Below the pieces are notes generated by a model. It had not been told where the DNA came from, did no database searches, and saw nothing but the letters and a program-made list of their open reading frames with translations. Of a stretch of 29,769 bases of DNA, positions 17,323 to 24,182 are shown piece by piece. The number at the start of each line of letters is the position of its first letter. Positions within the stretch are counted from its first letter, which is position 1. Source of the DNA: JAQGMO01 sp050954505 (lineage in GTDB: Bacteria > Pseudomonadota > Gammaproteobacteria > Burkholderiales > Burkholderiaceae_D); contig JBPBPY010000042.1 of the NCBI GenBank assembly GCA_050954505.1, positions 1 through 29,769 of the forward strand, given 5' to 3'. A program made the position numbers and the translations under genes.

Positions 17323-17982
17323 CTATTCCGGCACAAACTTCCCGATCACCACACCAGCGATCACTGACTCCGGCGGCATTTCCATCAAGCGCGGCGAGTA
17401 GGACGGATTCAACGCCTGCAGCATGATCGTGCCGTCGTGGCCGATGATGATCTGTTTAAAAGTCGCCTTATCCTCATGATCCAAACGCACCACAACCATT
17501 TTCTTGTTCGAAGGTTCGACGTTAGGATCGACGACGATGTACTCACCTGGGGAGTACGATTTGTCGCCCGATGGGTTGTACATGCTTAAGCCTGCAACGC
17601 GCAGGACGAACGAATTGGGCCCATGGTTAAACGGGCAGGGCAGCCACTCTTCCGCTTCACCAGGATCGAAATTGTTCGCTATTTCGCTCCATTGACCAGC
17701 TTGAACATAGGAAATCACTGGCAGCATGCCTCGTGTCGGTACCGCGACAGCGTTGTGCGGTTCAGGCTTGAATGTCCCACTTATTAGCCTGTCATTGAGT
17801 AATTCATCGACCGTAGTCCCAAGTTTCCTCGCAAGGGCTGGCAATTTGTCGATTCCAGGCTTAGCAGCTCCTGCTTCCCAGCCGGCAACCGATGACCTAC
17901 TTATTCCCCACAGATCCCCAATTTCCTGCAGCGTAATGCCGTTGGACTCTCGAAGATATTTGATTTTTTGACCGATATTCAT
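17323..17982 (-). CDS. CI-like phage repressor (XRE HTH + S24 peptidase domain)
   Basis: 219 residues; keeps the prophage silent. An XRE helix-turn-helix occupies about 16-38 (TLQEIGDLWGISRSSVAGWE). A LexA/S24 domain follows with the Ala-Gly self-cleavage site in VQAGQW (95-96), nucleophile Ser in GLSM (about 133) and the Lys in ATFKQI (about 176). It should therefore be inactivated by RecA-assisted self-cleavage after DNA damage. It diverges from a Cro-like gene, and 17-bp sites matching those at the leftward promoter lie between them. It starts at ATG 17982. Confidence 0.93.
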   Translation of the reverse strand: MNIGQKIKYLRESNGITLQEIGDLWGISRSSVAGWEAGAAKPGIDKLPALARKLGTTVDELLNDRLISGTFKPEPHNAVAVPTRGMLPVISYVQAGQWSEIANNFDPGEAEEWLPCPFNHGPNSFVLRVAGLSMYNPSGDKSYSPGEYIVVDPNVEPSNKKMVVVRLDHEDKATFKQIIIGHDGTIMLQALNPSYSPRLMEMPPESVIAGVVIGKFVPE

Positions 17983-17999
17983 AAGGCATAGCCTAACAT

Positions 18000-18045
18000 T
18001 TGCTTGTTCGGTATTACTTGACTACAATGTTCAGTAATACCTAAC
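18000..18045. promoter_or_regulatory. Right operator region and Cro promoter
   Basis: Two 17-bp sites, GTTCGGTATTACTTGAC (18006-18022) and the reversed GTTAGGTATTACTGAAC (18029-18045), are 23 bp apart and match the leftward operators. A plus-strand promoter TTGCTT (18000-18005), 17 bp, TACAAT (18023-18028) overlaps both. A third, half-matching site (GCCTAAC, 17991-17997) lies by the repressor start codon. Confidence 0.7.
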
Positions 18046-18060
18046 TTAACGGACACGCCC

Positions 18061-18315
18061 ATGCATGCCTCGCTGATGATTAAAAACGCAATCCTTGAAT
18101 CCGGCGGGGCAGCACATGTTGCAGCTACGTTAGGAATTTCTAGAATTTCAGTCTACGAATGGATTGAGAAAAACCGCCTTCCTGCAGATCGCATCATTCC
18201 TGTTTCAAAGCTCACAGGGTGGAAGTTCACTCCCCACATGCTCGACGCGAAACTCTACCCAAATTGCAATGACGGCCTACCACTCGAATCCGCCGAGATC
18301 ATCGCAGAAAATTGA
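18061..18315 (+). CDS. Cro-like HTH regulator
   Basis: 84 residues. An HTH of the YdaS/Cro type covers about 17-36 (GGAAHVAATLGISRISVYEWIEKNRLPADRI). The KLTG-WKFTPHMLD segment is common in phage Cro-like proteins. It is the first rightward gene, diverging from the repressor over shared operators, and should repress the repressor promoter and set up lytic growth. GGA lies about 12 bases before the ATG. Confidence 0.82.
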   Translation: MHASLMIKNAILESGGAAHVAATLGISRISVYEWIEKNRLPADRIIPVSKLTGWKFTPHMLDAKLYPNCNDGLPLESAEIIAEN

Positions 18316-18458
18316 TTAGTGAAAACTCAATTTTGCTAAATAGACAACTTTCCCCCTAAAGTTTCTCGTCTAGAGACCATTGCAATGCCTACCTCAGCCA
18401 CGGCGACAACATGTAGAAGTCCCTTGGCTTCGCCGCTGCATACCGATTCGGAACCCGC
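18316..18458. other. Short gene-free spacer between Cro-like gene and primase
   Basis: 143 bp with no credible gene, terminator or repeat. The next start (ATGATG at 18459) has no clear ribosome-binding site; an in-frame TAG about 35 bp upstream rules out a much longer protein. Confidence 0.5.
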
Positions 18459-20447
18459 ATGATGCCAGCCTCAACACCCGAGATACGTCCGTTCAGCGGC
18501 GCCGCAATTCCCCAGTCGCTTAAGGACCAGCGCCGCTGGGCCCCATGGCGCGCCGTGCTCAACGAGAAGAAACAGAAATACGACAAGGTCCCGCACCGCG
18601 CTGACCGGCCCGAGTTCGGCATCAGCACCCAAAAGCCGGAACAATGGTTCACCTACGAGGTGGCGCTGGCTGCCTATCGCAAGAATCCGGACAAGTTCGC
18701 TGGCATCGGGTACGTGATGACCGGTGCGCATGGCGTCATCGGCGTTGACCTGGATAGGTGTGTAACCGACGGGGTGATCGCCGCCTGGGCGGCTGAAGTT
18801 GTCACGAAGCTCGACAGCTATACCGAGATCAGCCCGTCGGGCCGCGGGTTGCGCATCCTTTCGTTCGGGGAGGTGCCCAGCGACTGGAACAACCACGAAA
18901 TCGGAATCGAGATCTATGGCGGCAACGAAGCGCGGTTCTTGACCGTCACGGGAGAGATTGTGCCCGGCGCCCCGGGTGAGGTACGCCAGGCCCGCGACGG
19001 GGTGTTGTCGCAGCTGGAAGGTAAGTACGCGAAAGAGCGGCGCAAGGCCGATGTCATCGACTTGAACATGCCTGAACTGCTGGACGAGCTACTAATGCCG
19101 ACTTTGGCCGACATTGATCTTCCCTACGCTGCGCGCGACTTCCTCACCGAGGGCTTGCATAGCGGCGACCGATCGCGCGCGGTATTTAGCGCCAGCGTTG
19201 CGCTTTATGCCAGCGGGCTGTCCGATGCCGAGGTGTTCACCCTACTGGTCGAGAATCCATTCGTGATGGAAATTGCGTTGGACCACCGGCGTCAGGACCA
19301 CGATCGTGCGCTTTTATACATCTGGCGCGAGCATTGCTGCAAGGGCAAAGCAAAGGCCGCCGATAGCCGGCTGGCTGGGCTGGACGACTTCGACGATGTG
19401 AGCGATGCCGAGCCAGCGCAGGCCAGAGACCTGGCACCCATCAAGACGGATCCATTCGAAGTCTTAAGCGCAAAGGAATTTGGAGCACGCAAGCCGGTAT
19501 CTTGGCTGATCAAAGGCATTCTGCCCAAGGCCGAGCTATGCGTGTTGTTCGGTGACTCGGGTTCCGGCAAGACGTTCTTCGCGCTGGACCTGGTCGGCTG
19601 TATCGCCCGCGGGCACGATTGGCGCGGACGCCGCGTGCGCAAGGGCAGGGTGGTCTACATCTGCGCTGAGGGCGCCGGCGGGTTCCGCAACCGGATGGAT
19701 GCCTACGCGCAGCACAACGGCATCGACCTTGCCGACCTGGATATCGGCGTGATTCCAAGTGCGCCGAATTTGCTTGAAAAGGCCGATATCAAAGCGCTGA
19801 TCGCTGCATTCAAAAAGTTTGGCGTGACGGACGTGATCGTGGTCGACACCTTTGCCCAGTCTTTCCAGGGTAATGAGAACAGCGGCGAAGACATGAGCCG
19901 GGCATTGGCGCACTGCAAGGCGCTGCACCGCGCCACCGGTGCGCTGGTCATTCTGGTGGCCCACAGCGGCAAGGACAGTTCCAAAGGCGTGCGCGGCTGG
20001 TCAGGCCTACGAGCAGCGGCCGACGCCCAGATCGAGGTGGTCCGAGCCGGCGACCAGCGCGCGGCCGTAATCAACAAACAGAAGGACGGGAGCGGCGAGG
20101 GTGACGAATATGGGTTCAAGCTCGATATCGTCACCCTGGGCCAGGACGAGGACGGCGACGATATCACCAGCTGCGTGCTGCAGGAAGTGGCTGTGGTGCC
20201 CCAGGCGGACCGCAAGCGCGACCTAAAAGGTTCGATAGAGAAAATCGCTCTGCAAACTGCACGGGCTTTATTAGAGCTTACTGATGGCGCCATTTCGGTC
20301 AACGAGTGGGTAGAGGCCACAATTAATCAAATCCCATACGACGGCTCAGGGCGCGACCCACGAAGAGGAAAAGTGATGAAAGCGCAGGGTGAACTGATTG
20401 CTGGAAACTACATTGCCGTCGTCGGTGGAAAGGTCACCCTCACATGA
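18459..20447 (+). CDS. Primase-polymerase / RepA-type AAA helicase fusion
   Basis: 662 residues. The N-terminal part has prim-pol landmarks: VDLDRC (Asp about 97 and 99), SPSGRGLR (125-132) and GIEIYGGNEARFLTVTG. The C-terminal half is a RecA-fold ATPase of the AAA_25 type with Walker A GDSGSGKT (365-372), Walker B DVIVVDT (458-464) and the HSGKD...RGWSGLRAAAD motif of phage and plasmid replication helicases. It would prime and unwind at the phage origin for the family-A polymerase encoded on the left arm. It is the main gene of the rightward early operon and converges with the XRE gene that follows. Confidence 0.9.
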   Translation: MMPASTPEIRPFSGAAIPQSLKDQRRWAPWRAVLNEKKQKYDKVPHRADRPEFGISTQKPEQWFTYEVALAAYRKNPDKFAGIGYVMTGAHGVIGVDLDRCVTDGVIAAWAAEVVTKLDSYTEISPSGRGLRILSFGEVPSDWNNHEIGIEIYGGNEARFLTVTGEIVPGAPGEVRQARDGVLSQLEGKYAKERRKADVIDLNMPELLDELLMPTLADIDLPYAARDFLTEGLHSGDRSRAVFSASVALYASGLSDAEVFTLLVENPFVMEIALDHRRQDHDRALLYIWREHCCKGKAKAADSRLAGLDDFDDVSDAEPAQARDLAPIKTDPFEVLSAKEFGARKPVSWLIKGILPKAELCVLFGDSGSGKTFFALDLVGCIARGHDWRGRRVRKGRVVYICAEGAGGFRNRMDAYAQHNGIDLADLDIGVIPSAPNLLEKADIKALIAAFKKFGVTDVIVVDTFAQSFQGNENSGEDMSRALAHCKALHRATGALVILVAHSGKDSSKGVRGWSGLRAAADAQIEVVRAGDQRAAVINKQKDGSGEGDEYGFKLDIVTLGQDEDGDDITSCVLQEVAVVPQADRKRDLKGSIEKIALQTARALLELTDGAISVNEWVEATINQIPYDGSGRDPRRGKVMKAQGELIAGNYIAVVGGKVTLT

Positions 20448-20457
20448 CCTCGCGCGT

Positions 20458-20949
20458 TCACTTAATTTTGCTGCGTGCCTGGAATTCCAATTCCCGCGCA
20501 TCGAACTCCGCCAAACTTTTGGCCACGTATGCAGGATCGGCGCCGGGGGTAGAAAGAGCAATCCTATACCTCTCTCTTTGCCTACATGGATACTCTGCTC
20601 CTTCCATAGCCTCCAAAGCGGCATCCTCATCGTCCCAAGCACGCGCGTCATCATGTATGGGGTCGCCCTCTTCGTCGTTCCGAAGAAAATATTTGGGCAA
20701 GTTGAAATCGAATTCGGCTCTGTCGAAAGCTGTCGGATATCCCTTATCGTCGTATATGAGTCGTTTTGGAATTTGGGTTTCGGCTACTTCGATTAATTTC
20801 AAAAACGCATGCCATTTGCGGTTTGGCATTTTTACGGCTCCGGTTTCCCACCTCCCGATCGTCTTGCGATCGACACCGAAAAGTTCGGCTGCTTGTTGTT
20901 GCGTTAAGCCTGCACGCTCGCGCGCCCATATCAAATCGAAGTTTTTCAT
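20458..20949 (-). CDS. XRE-family HTH regulator beside a heptamer array
   Basis: 163 residues from the ATG at 20949, preceded by AAGGAG. A clear XRE helix-turn-helix lies at about 14-36 (LTQQQAAELFGVDRKTIGRWETG). The remainder is acidic and has no known domain (IHDDARAWDDEDAALEAMEGAE). It is the only gene of the right arm on the minus strand. Its upstream DNA is the TGTCCCA array, and a TATAAT-like -10 lies just before its ribosome-binding site, so the array is a natural candidate for its own operator. An antirepressor or copy-control role is possible. Confidence 0.8.
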   Translation of the reverse strand: MKNFDLIWARERAGLTQQQAAELFGVDRKTIGRWETGAVKMPNRKWHAFLKLIEVAETQIPKRLIYDDKGYPTAFDRAEFDFNLPKYFLRNDEEGDPIHDDARAWDDEDAALEAMEGAEYPCRQRERYRIALSTPGADPAYVAKSLAEFDARELEFQARSKIK

Positions 20950-20984
20950 ATTTTTTAACTCCTTGATTATAAAGGGATTAAAAA

Positions 20985-21164
20985 TGTCCCATTTTGCAAA
21001 ATGTCCCATGGGACATTTGATTATGAAATGTCCCACGAATGTCCCACAGATGTCCCAAGCATATTACCTCAAAATGGGACTTTTATGGGACATTTATGGG
21101 ACATTGAAGGGGCGTTTGTGGGGCAAATGTCCCATTGCGTCGGTAGTCGTGAAGTGGTGGGACA
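20985..21164. repeat. Iteron-like array of TGTCCCA heptamers in both orientations
   Basis: Ten exact copies of TGTCCCA or its complement TGGGACA lie at 20985, 21002, 21009r, 21029, 21040, 21051, 21086r, 21097r, 21128 and 21158r (r = reversed). Near-copies are TGGGACT at 21075 and TGGGGCA at 21119. Three forward copies (21029, 21040, 21051) and three reversed ones (21075, 21086, 21097) are each spaced exactly 11 bp and mirror each other about position 21066. The pair at 20999-21018 makes a perfect 20-bp palindrome. The stretch is A+T-rich and gene-free. It could be an origin of replication, a multi-site operator, or both. Confidence 0.9.
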
Positions 21165-21257
21165 TATTGGCTAGGGAGATAGCTTTTGCTATCCCCGCCA
21201 AATGCCCCCACCCGAACCGCGAGACTGGAAAATCCGGAAAAGGTGAAAAACGGCCAA

Positions 21258-21379
21258 TTGGAAAAACTATGCACATTCCAATTTTCCATTCCATTCCAAA
21301 CCAGGTATTTGGAAGGTGGGGCGCAGCGTCCAGACCATTCCATTCCTTCCATCTCTCTATAGCGAGTGGAAGATTGGAA
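21258..21379. repeat. Second cluster: TTCCA / TGGAA short repeats
   Basis: Short copies of (A/T)TTCCA occur at 21275, 21283, 21288, 21293, 21337, 21342 and 21346. The complement TGGAA occurs near 21259, 21309, 21367 and 21375. They start about 95 bp after the heptamer array and fill the rest of the gene-free region before the next gene. Spacing is less regular, often 5 bp. Confidence 0.6.
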
Positions 21380-21455
21380 GGGCGAGCGGAAAAGAAAACA
21401 GCAGATGTGTTGGCAACAGGAAAAAAATTGCAAGTTGAAAAAATCAGGGGGCAGC

Positions 21456-21965
21456 ATGGGAATCATTGAGTCATACAGCAAAGCGACAGGGTCATCGAAC
21501 TTGAAAAATGATGCGACCCACTTTGCAACTGAGAAATTGGCGGCGGTGGCCTGGTCAAGCGAAATGGGCGCGCTGCTATTCCGGGTGAAGTACGCCAACG
21601 ACCCGGGGTGTTATTCGCGCTTGCGCGCCGAGTGGACATGGGACATGGAAAAGCGTGCCGCACTGGCGATCCCGGCCTGGCCAATGCACATCAACGTCAG
21701 CCAGGTGGCCAATACCTCGTTGAACTACTGGCTCAATGACTTGTGCCCCGTCTGCGGCGGCAAGGGCGTGCGGAAAATGGAATTTGTCGCTGTCCTCTCA
21801 GATGATCCGTGCGAGGCTTGTGAGGGCACGGGTAAGCGGCCTCTGGAATGCGAACGACGAATTCAGCCGTATGTTGTCGCAATGGTGGAGGTGCTGGAAC
21901 GATGGACGCTAGAGGCAGGTGCTGCAGCGATGGAACGCTTGCGCGACGAAATTGAACGCAAATAG
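21456..21965 (+). CDS. Cys4 zinc-finger phage protein, possibly a Q-like late antiterminator
   Basis: 169 residues from the ATG at 21456, which follows an AGGGGG ribosome-binding site; longer upstream readings would cross the repeat cluster. Two DnaJ-like knuckles, CPVCGGKG (about 97-104) and CEACEGTG (119-126), flank a short strand region, as in several phage Q antitermination proteins. It is the last gene before a 215-bp untranslated region with a terminator and then the late genes, the expected place for Q. The assignment rests on the zinc motif and location; another zinc-binding phage protein is possible. Confidence 0.6.
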   Translation: MGIIESYSKATGSSNLKNDATHFATEKLAAVAWSSEMGALLFRVKYANDPGCYSRLRAEWTWDMEKRAALAIPAWPMHINVSQVANTSLNYWLNDLCPVCGGKGVRKMEFVAVLSDDPCEACEGTGKRPLECERRIQPYVVAMVEVLERWTLEAGAAAMERLRDEIERK

Positions 21966-22180
21966 TTGTGGTAAACCAATTCTCCTGGGTGTATATTCCC
22001 GTTACTGCAACTCCATCGGGAAACCCTTCTGGTTGCATAATTTGGGCGCAAGCCACCGCAGCGGTTTAGGTAAAAACCGAAGAATCTGCTAGAGAGTCGC
22101 GTCTAAAGAAAAGAAAGCCACCCTAACCCGGTGGCTTTTTTTGCATTCCAGAGCCCACTTCACAATCACGAGGAAAAATC
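21966..22180 (+). promoter_or_regulatory. Untranslated candidate late-control region
   Basis: 215 bp without a gene. It holds a weak promoter-like TTGTGG...TATATT (spacing 20), a hairpin CGGTTT/AAACCG (22062-22079) and a strong terminator near its end. In lambda-type phages the late promoter, Q site and early terminator lie in this place. A short leader RNA of about 120 nt would result without antitermination. The promoter call is weak. Confidence 0.4.
22114..22142 (+). terminator. Strong intrinsic terminator (tR'-like)
   Basis: A perfect 9-bp stem, AAAGCCACC (22114-22122) with GGTGGCTTT (22130-22138), loop CTAACCC, followed by an unbroken T run to 22142. It stands before the first small late gene, so rightward transcription would need antitermination to reach the head genes. 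Confidence 0.88.
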
Positions 22181-22366
22181 ATGAACGTCACAATTTCACT
22201 GAACATCACCAACGACGATGGCACCGCATTCTGCAAGAATGATCTGGTCTACGAAAACATGACCAAGGCCGGCGTGGTCATGGTCGAGCGTCAAATGGTT
22301 GGCCTGATGGACAACCTGGTCAAGGTCGGGGAAGCGGAAGTCGCTTCCACCGCTCAAGCAGTCTAA
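22181..22366 (+). CDS. Small hypothetical phage protein (61 aa)
   Basis: Starts at ATG 22181 with GAGGA nine bases upstream. The product begins as a beta strand (NVTISLNITNDDG) followed by helices (VMVERQMVGLMDNLVKVGEAEV). Such small proteins are frequent just before phage packaging genes, with unknown function. It is the first translated gene beyond the terminator. Confidence 0.65.
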   Translation: MNVTISLNITNDDGTAFCKNDLVYENMTKAGVVMVERQMVGLMDNLVKVGEAEVASTAQAV

Positions 22367-22381
22367 TTCAGCAACTGGCGA

Positions 22382-22966
22382 ATGGCCGATCTACTAGACC
22401 AAGTAAAGCTTGCCGAAAAGTGGGAACAGCGCGCACGCCAGTTATTTGCTTGCGCGGCTGTCACCACCGATGAAATGGGCAAGCGCTTGGTAGAGCATGG
22501 CGCAATGTGTTACTTCAACTGCGCTCAGGATATCCGTGCTCTTGTCGTCCAAGACGGTACTGTTTTTGTGTCGCCGATGAATGCGCCGGTAGCAACAAGC
22601 AGCAAAGCAGTGGCTGAGTGTTCTTTACCAATTCGCCAGCCACACGGGTTTTATCTCGAAGATAGTCGGATTTGCCCATCCTGCAAAAATAAATTGACCA
22701 GATCGTGGTGGCTCGGCGAACTGCGATGCATTAATCCGGATTGCCTTAGTAACCGGACCCGGCATTTTCCACCCCAACCAATTCCAGTATCCACCAAGGA
22801 AACAGCGATGAACGCCACTTTCAAATTCAACCTGAATGAAAAGATCACCACGCCTTTCGGCGAGGCTGGCATCGTCACCATGTGCGCCGTGGATGATGGC
22901 GGCAATACTTACTACGCCAAGACGGCTGCGGGCGGCAATTGGTTCAAAGAATCGGAACTGTCGTAA
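22382..22966 (+). CDS. Zinc-ribbon phage protein, possibly two products from one frame
   Basis: 194 residues. The N-terminal part (about 1-60) is helical, a Cys4 knuckle pair lies in the middle (CPSCKNKL...CINPDC) and residues 143-194 form a separate strand-rich module (TPFGEAGIVTMCAVDDGG-TYYAKT then WFKESELS). An in-frame ATG at 22808 begins exactly this last module and has AAGGA nine bases upstream. Similar modules exist as stand-alone small phage proteins. It could therefore be a fusion of two genes, or one frame with an internal start giving a 52-residue protein. Function is unknown. Confidence 0.65.
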   Translation: MADLLDQVKLAEKWEQRARQLFACAAVTTDEMGKRLVEHGAMCYFNCAQDIRALVVQDGTVFVSPMNAPVATSSKAVAECSLPIRQPHGFYLEDSRICPSCKNKLTRSWWLGELRCINPDCLSNRTRHFPPQPIPVSTKETAMNATFKFNLNEKITTPFGEAGIVTMCAVDDGGNTYYAKTAAGGNWFKESELS

Positions 22967-22975
22967 TCTAAGCGA

Positions 22976-23131
22976 ATGGCTAAGCACACGGTAGCCGTTC
23001 GCATTTCGTTTGCATGGTGGTGGCCGCTGTACAGGGGCTCGCTACTCATGTTTTGCCGCGCCACTGGTATGCGGCCAGACATGGACAAGTTTGAATACTG
23101 GACGCTGAAGGCCATGTGCGCACCAGGGTGA
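22976..23131 (+). CDS. Small phage protein with WWW motif (51 aa)
   Basis: Starts at ATG 22976, nine bases after the previous stop. The product reads AKHTVAVRISFAWWWPLYRGS then LLMFCRATGMRPD and DKFEYWTLKAM. This strand, aromatic helix, TG-x-x-PD and helix layout is common among short phage proteins encoded before the terminase. It may associate with membranes. No function is known to me. Confidence 0.6.
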   Translation: MAKHTVAVRISFAWWWPLYRGSLLMFCRATGMRPDMDKFEYWTLKAMCAPG

Positions 23132-23155
23132 TAGTGCAGCAGATGGCGGGTCAGC

Positions 23156-23461
23156 ATGGCCAAGCTTCAAACCCTTAAGCCACGCCTGGCTACGGCCAAC
23201 CTGTGTCGCTTGGTCATGGCGCCGGCCAGGCCGGAAGCGATAGAGCGCAAGCGAGGCAGCGCAGGCGTCAAGGATCGAACCCGCATCAGAAAGCAATTCA
23301 GCGATATATGCCAATCATGCAAACGGCCTGGCAGGATAGTTGACCATATCATTCCCTTGTGGGATGGCGGCACAAACGCGGATAGCAACTTGCAAACCCT
23401 GTGCAAGACTTGCCATGATGCCAAGTCAGAGCGCGAGGCTGGGCAACGCGCAAGGGGGTAG
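23156..23461 (+). CDS. HNH endonuclease next to terminase
   Basis: 101 residues. A classic HNH finger: ICQSCKRPGRIVDHIIPLWDGGTNADSNLQTLCKTCHDAKSERE, with two Cys pairs holding zinc, the DHI catalytic His and the Asn/His pair near the end. HNH proteins encoded just before TerS/TerL often help HK97-type terminases cut DNA at cos or pac sites. The N-terminus is basic, probably for DNA contact. Confidence 0.9.
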   Translation: MAKLQTLKPRLATANLCRLVMAPARPEAIERKRGSAGVKDRTRIRKQFSDICQSCKRPGRIVDHIIPLWDGGTNADSNLQTLCKTCHDAKSEREAGQRARG

Positions 23462-23550
23462 GCCCTTCGAAAGTTCGGAGCTTTTGAGGCTGGACACCGA
23501 CCATTTACTCACGCACAGATTATTTCTCCCTTTTCAAAGGAAATCAGCAA

Positions 23551-23913
23551 ATGGCGGGCGTCAAAGGAAAAAGCGGCGGCGCCCGACCTAACTCTGGAGG
23601 CGCACGTGTCGGTGCCGGTCGCAAGCCGAAAGTGAAGGCGGCGCCTATAGTAATTCCCCTCGATCTCGGCAATGCTGTTCCCGGAGAGCCATTTGATCCA
23701 CGGCCGGTGGTGGAGCAGATCGCATTGGGTTTGCTTGAAGTGCCGCCTCAGCAGTTCAAAGCGCTTACGTTGCTGATGCCCTACTCCCACGGTAAAAGAG
23801 GCGATGGGGGTAAGAAGGAAGAAAAAGAAGGCGCGGCTAAGAAAGCTGGCCTGGGAAAATTCGCGCCTTCTGCCCCGCCATCTCTGAAGGTTGTAAAGAA
23901 CGGGGGGCGCTAA
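23551..23913 (+). CDS. Putative terminase small subunit
   Basis: 120 residues with AAAGGA before the ATG. It begins with the Gly/Arg-rich leader typical of many small subunits (GKSGGARPNSGGARVGAGRKP), has a central helical part (PRPVVEQIALGLLEVPPQQFKALTLLMPY) and a Lys/Glu-rich then basic tail. It would recognise phage DNA and load TerL. The assignment rests on the leader and location between HNH and TerL; the usual HTH is not obvious. Confidence 0.65.
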   Translation: MAGVKGKSGGARPNSGGARVGAGRKPKVKAAPIVIPLDLGNAVPGEPFDPRPVVEQIALGLLEVPPQQFKALTLLMPYSHGKRGDGGKKEEKEGAAKKAGLGKFAPSAPPSLKVVKNGGR

Positions 23914-24182
23914 TGGTTACGGTCTCGATCATGCTCGATGTGGAAGTGGACGAATTTGTAGGCTATCTACCCGCTCGTGAAATGCGCATGCTTGTGAAAG
24001 CAGGGCTAACCACCGAGAAGCTGATTCGCGAATCCTTTGCCAAAGATGGAGGCTTGTATATCGGCCAAATTTACGGCTTTGGAAATGGAAGTCTGCGCAT
24101 TCTTCAGGATGGATTATTGGCACTCAGCCAAGGCAAGGAACCATACTTCTATTCCATGAAGAATCGTGTAAAAAATGCCTGA
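23913..24182 (+). CDS. Unknown gene between small and large terminase
   Basis: 89 residues; ATG 23913 overlaps the TAA of the preceding gene and its end overlaps the TerL start by 8 bp, so it is tightly coupled on both sides. The protein has a strand (VTVSIMLDVEVDEFVGYLP), a helix (REMRMLVKAGLTTEKLIRESF) and a strand-helix end. I do not recognise a family. Its position suggests a packaging accessory. Confidence 0.65.
   Translation: MVTVSIMLDVEVDEFVGYLPAREMRMLVKAGLTTEKLIRESFAKDGGLYIGQIYGFGNGSLRILQDGLLALSQGKEPYFYSMKNRVKNA

Noticed and set aside
20985..21164. CRISPR array
   Set aside because: The repeat unit is only 7 bp, occurs in both orientations and has no spacers of constant length.
20444..21469. 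341-codon plus-strand frame overlapping the primase stop
   Set aside because: It runs antisense to the XRE gene, which has a clear HTH, and through both repeat clusters; its sequence there is just repeated translation of the heptamer.
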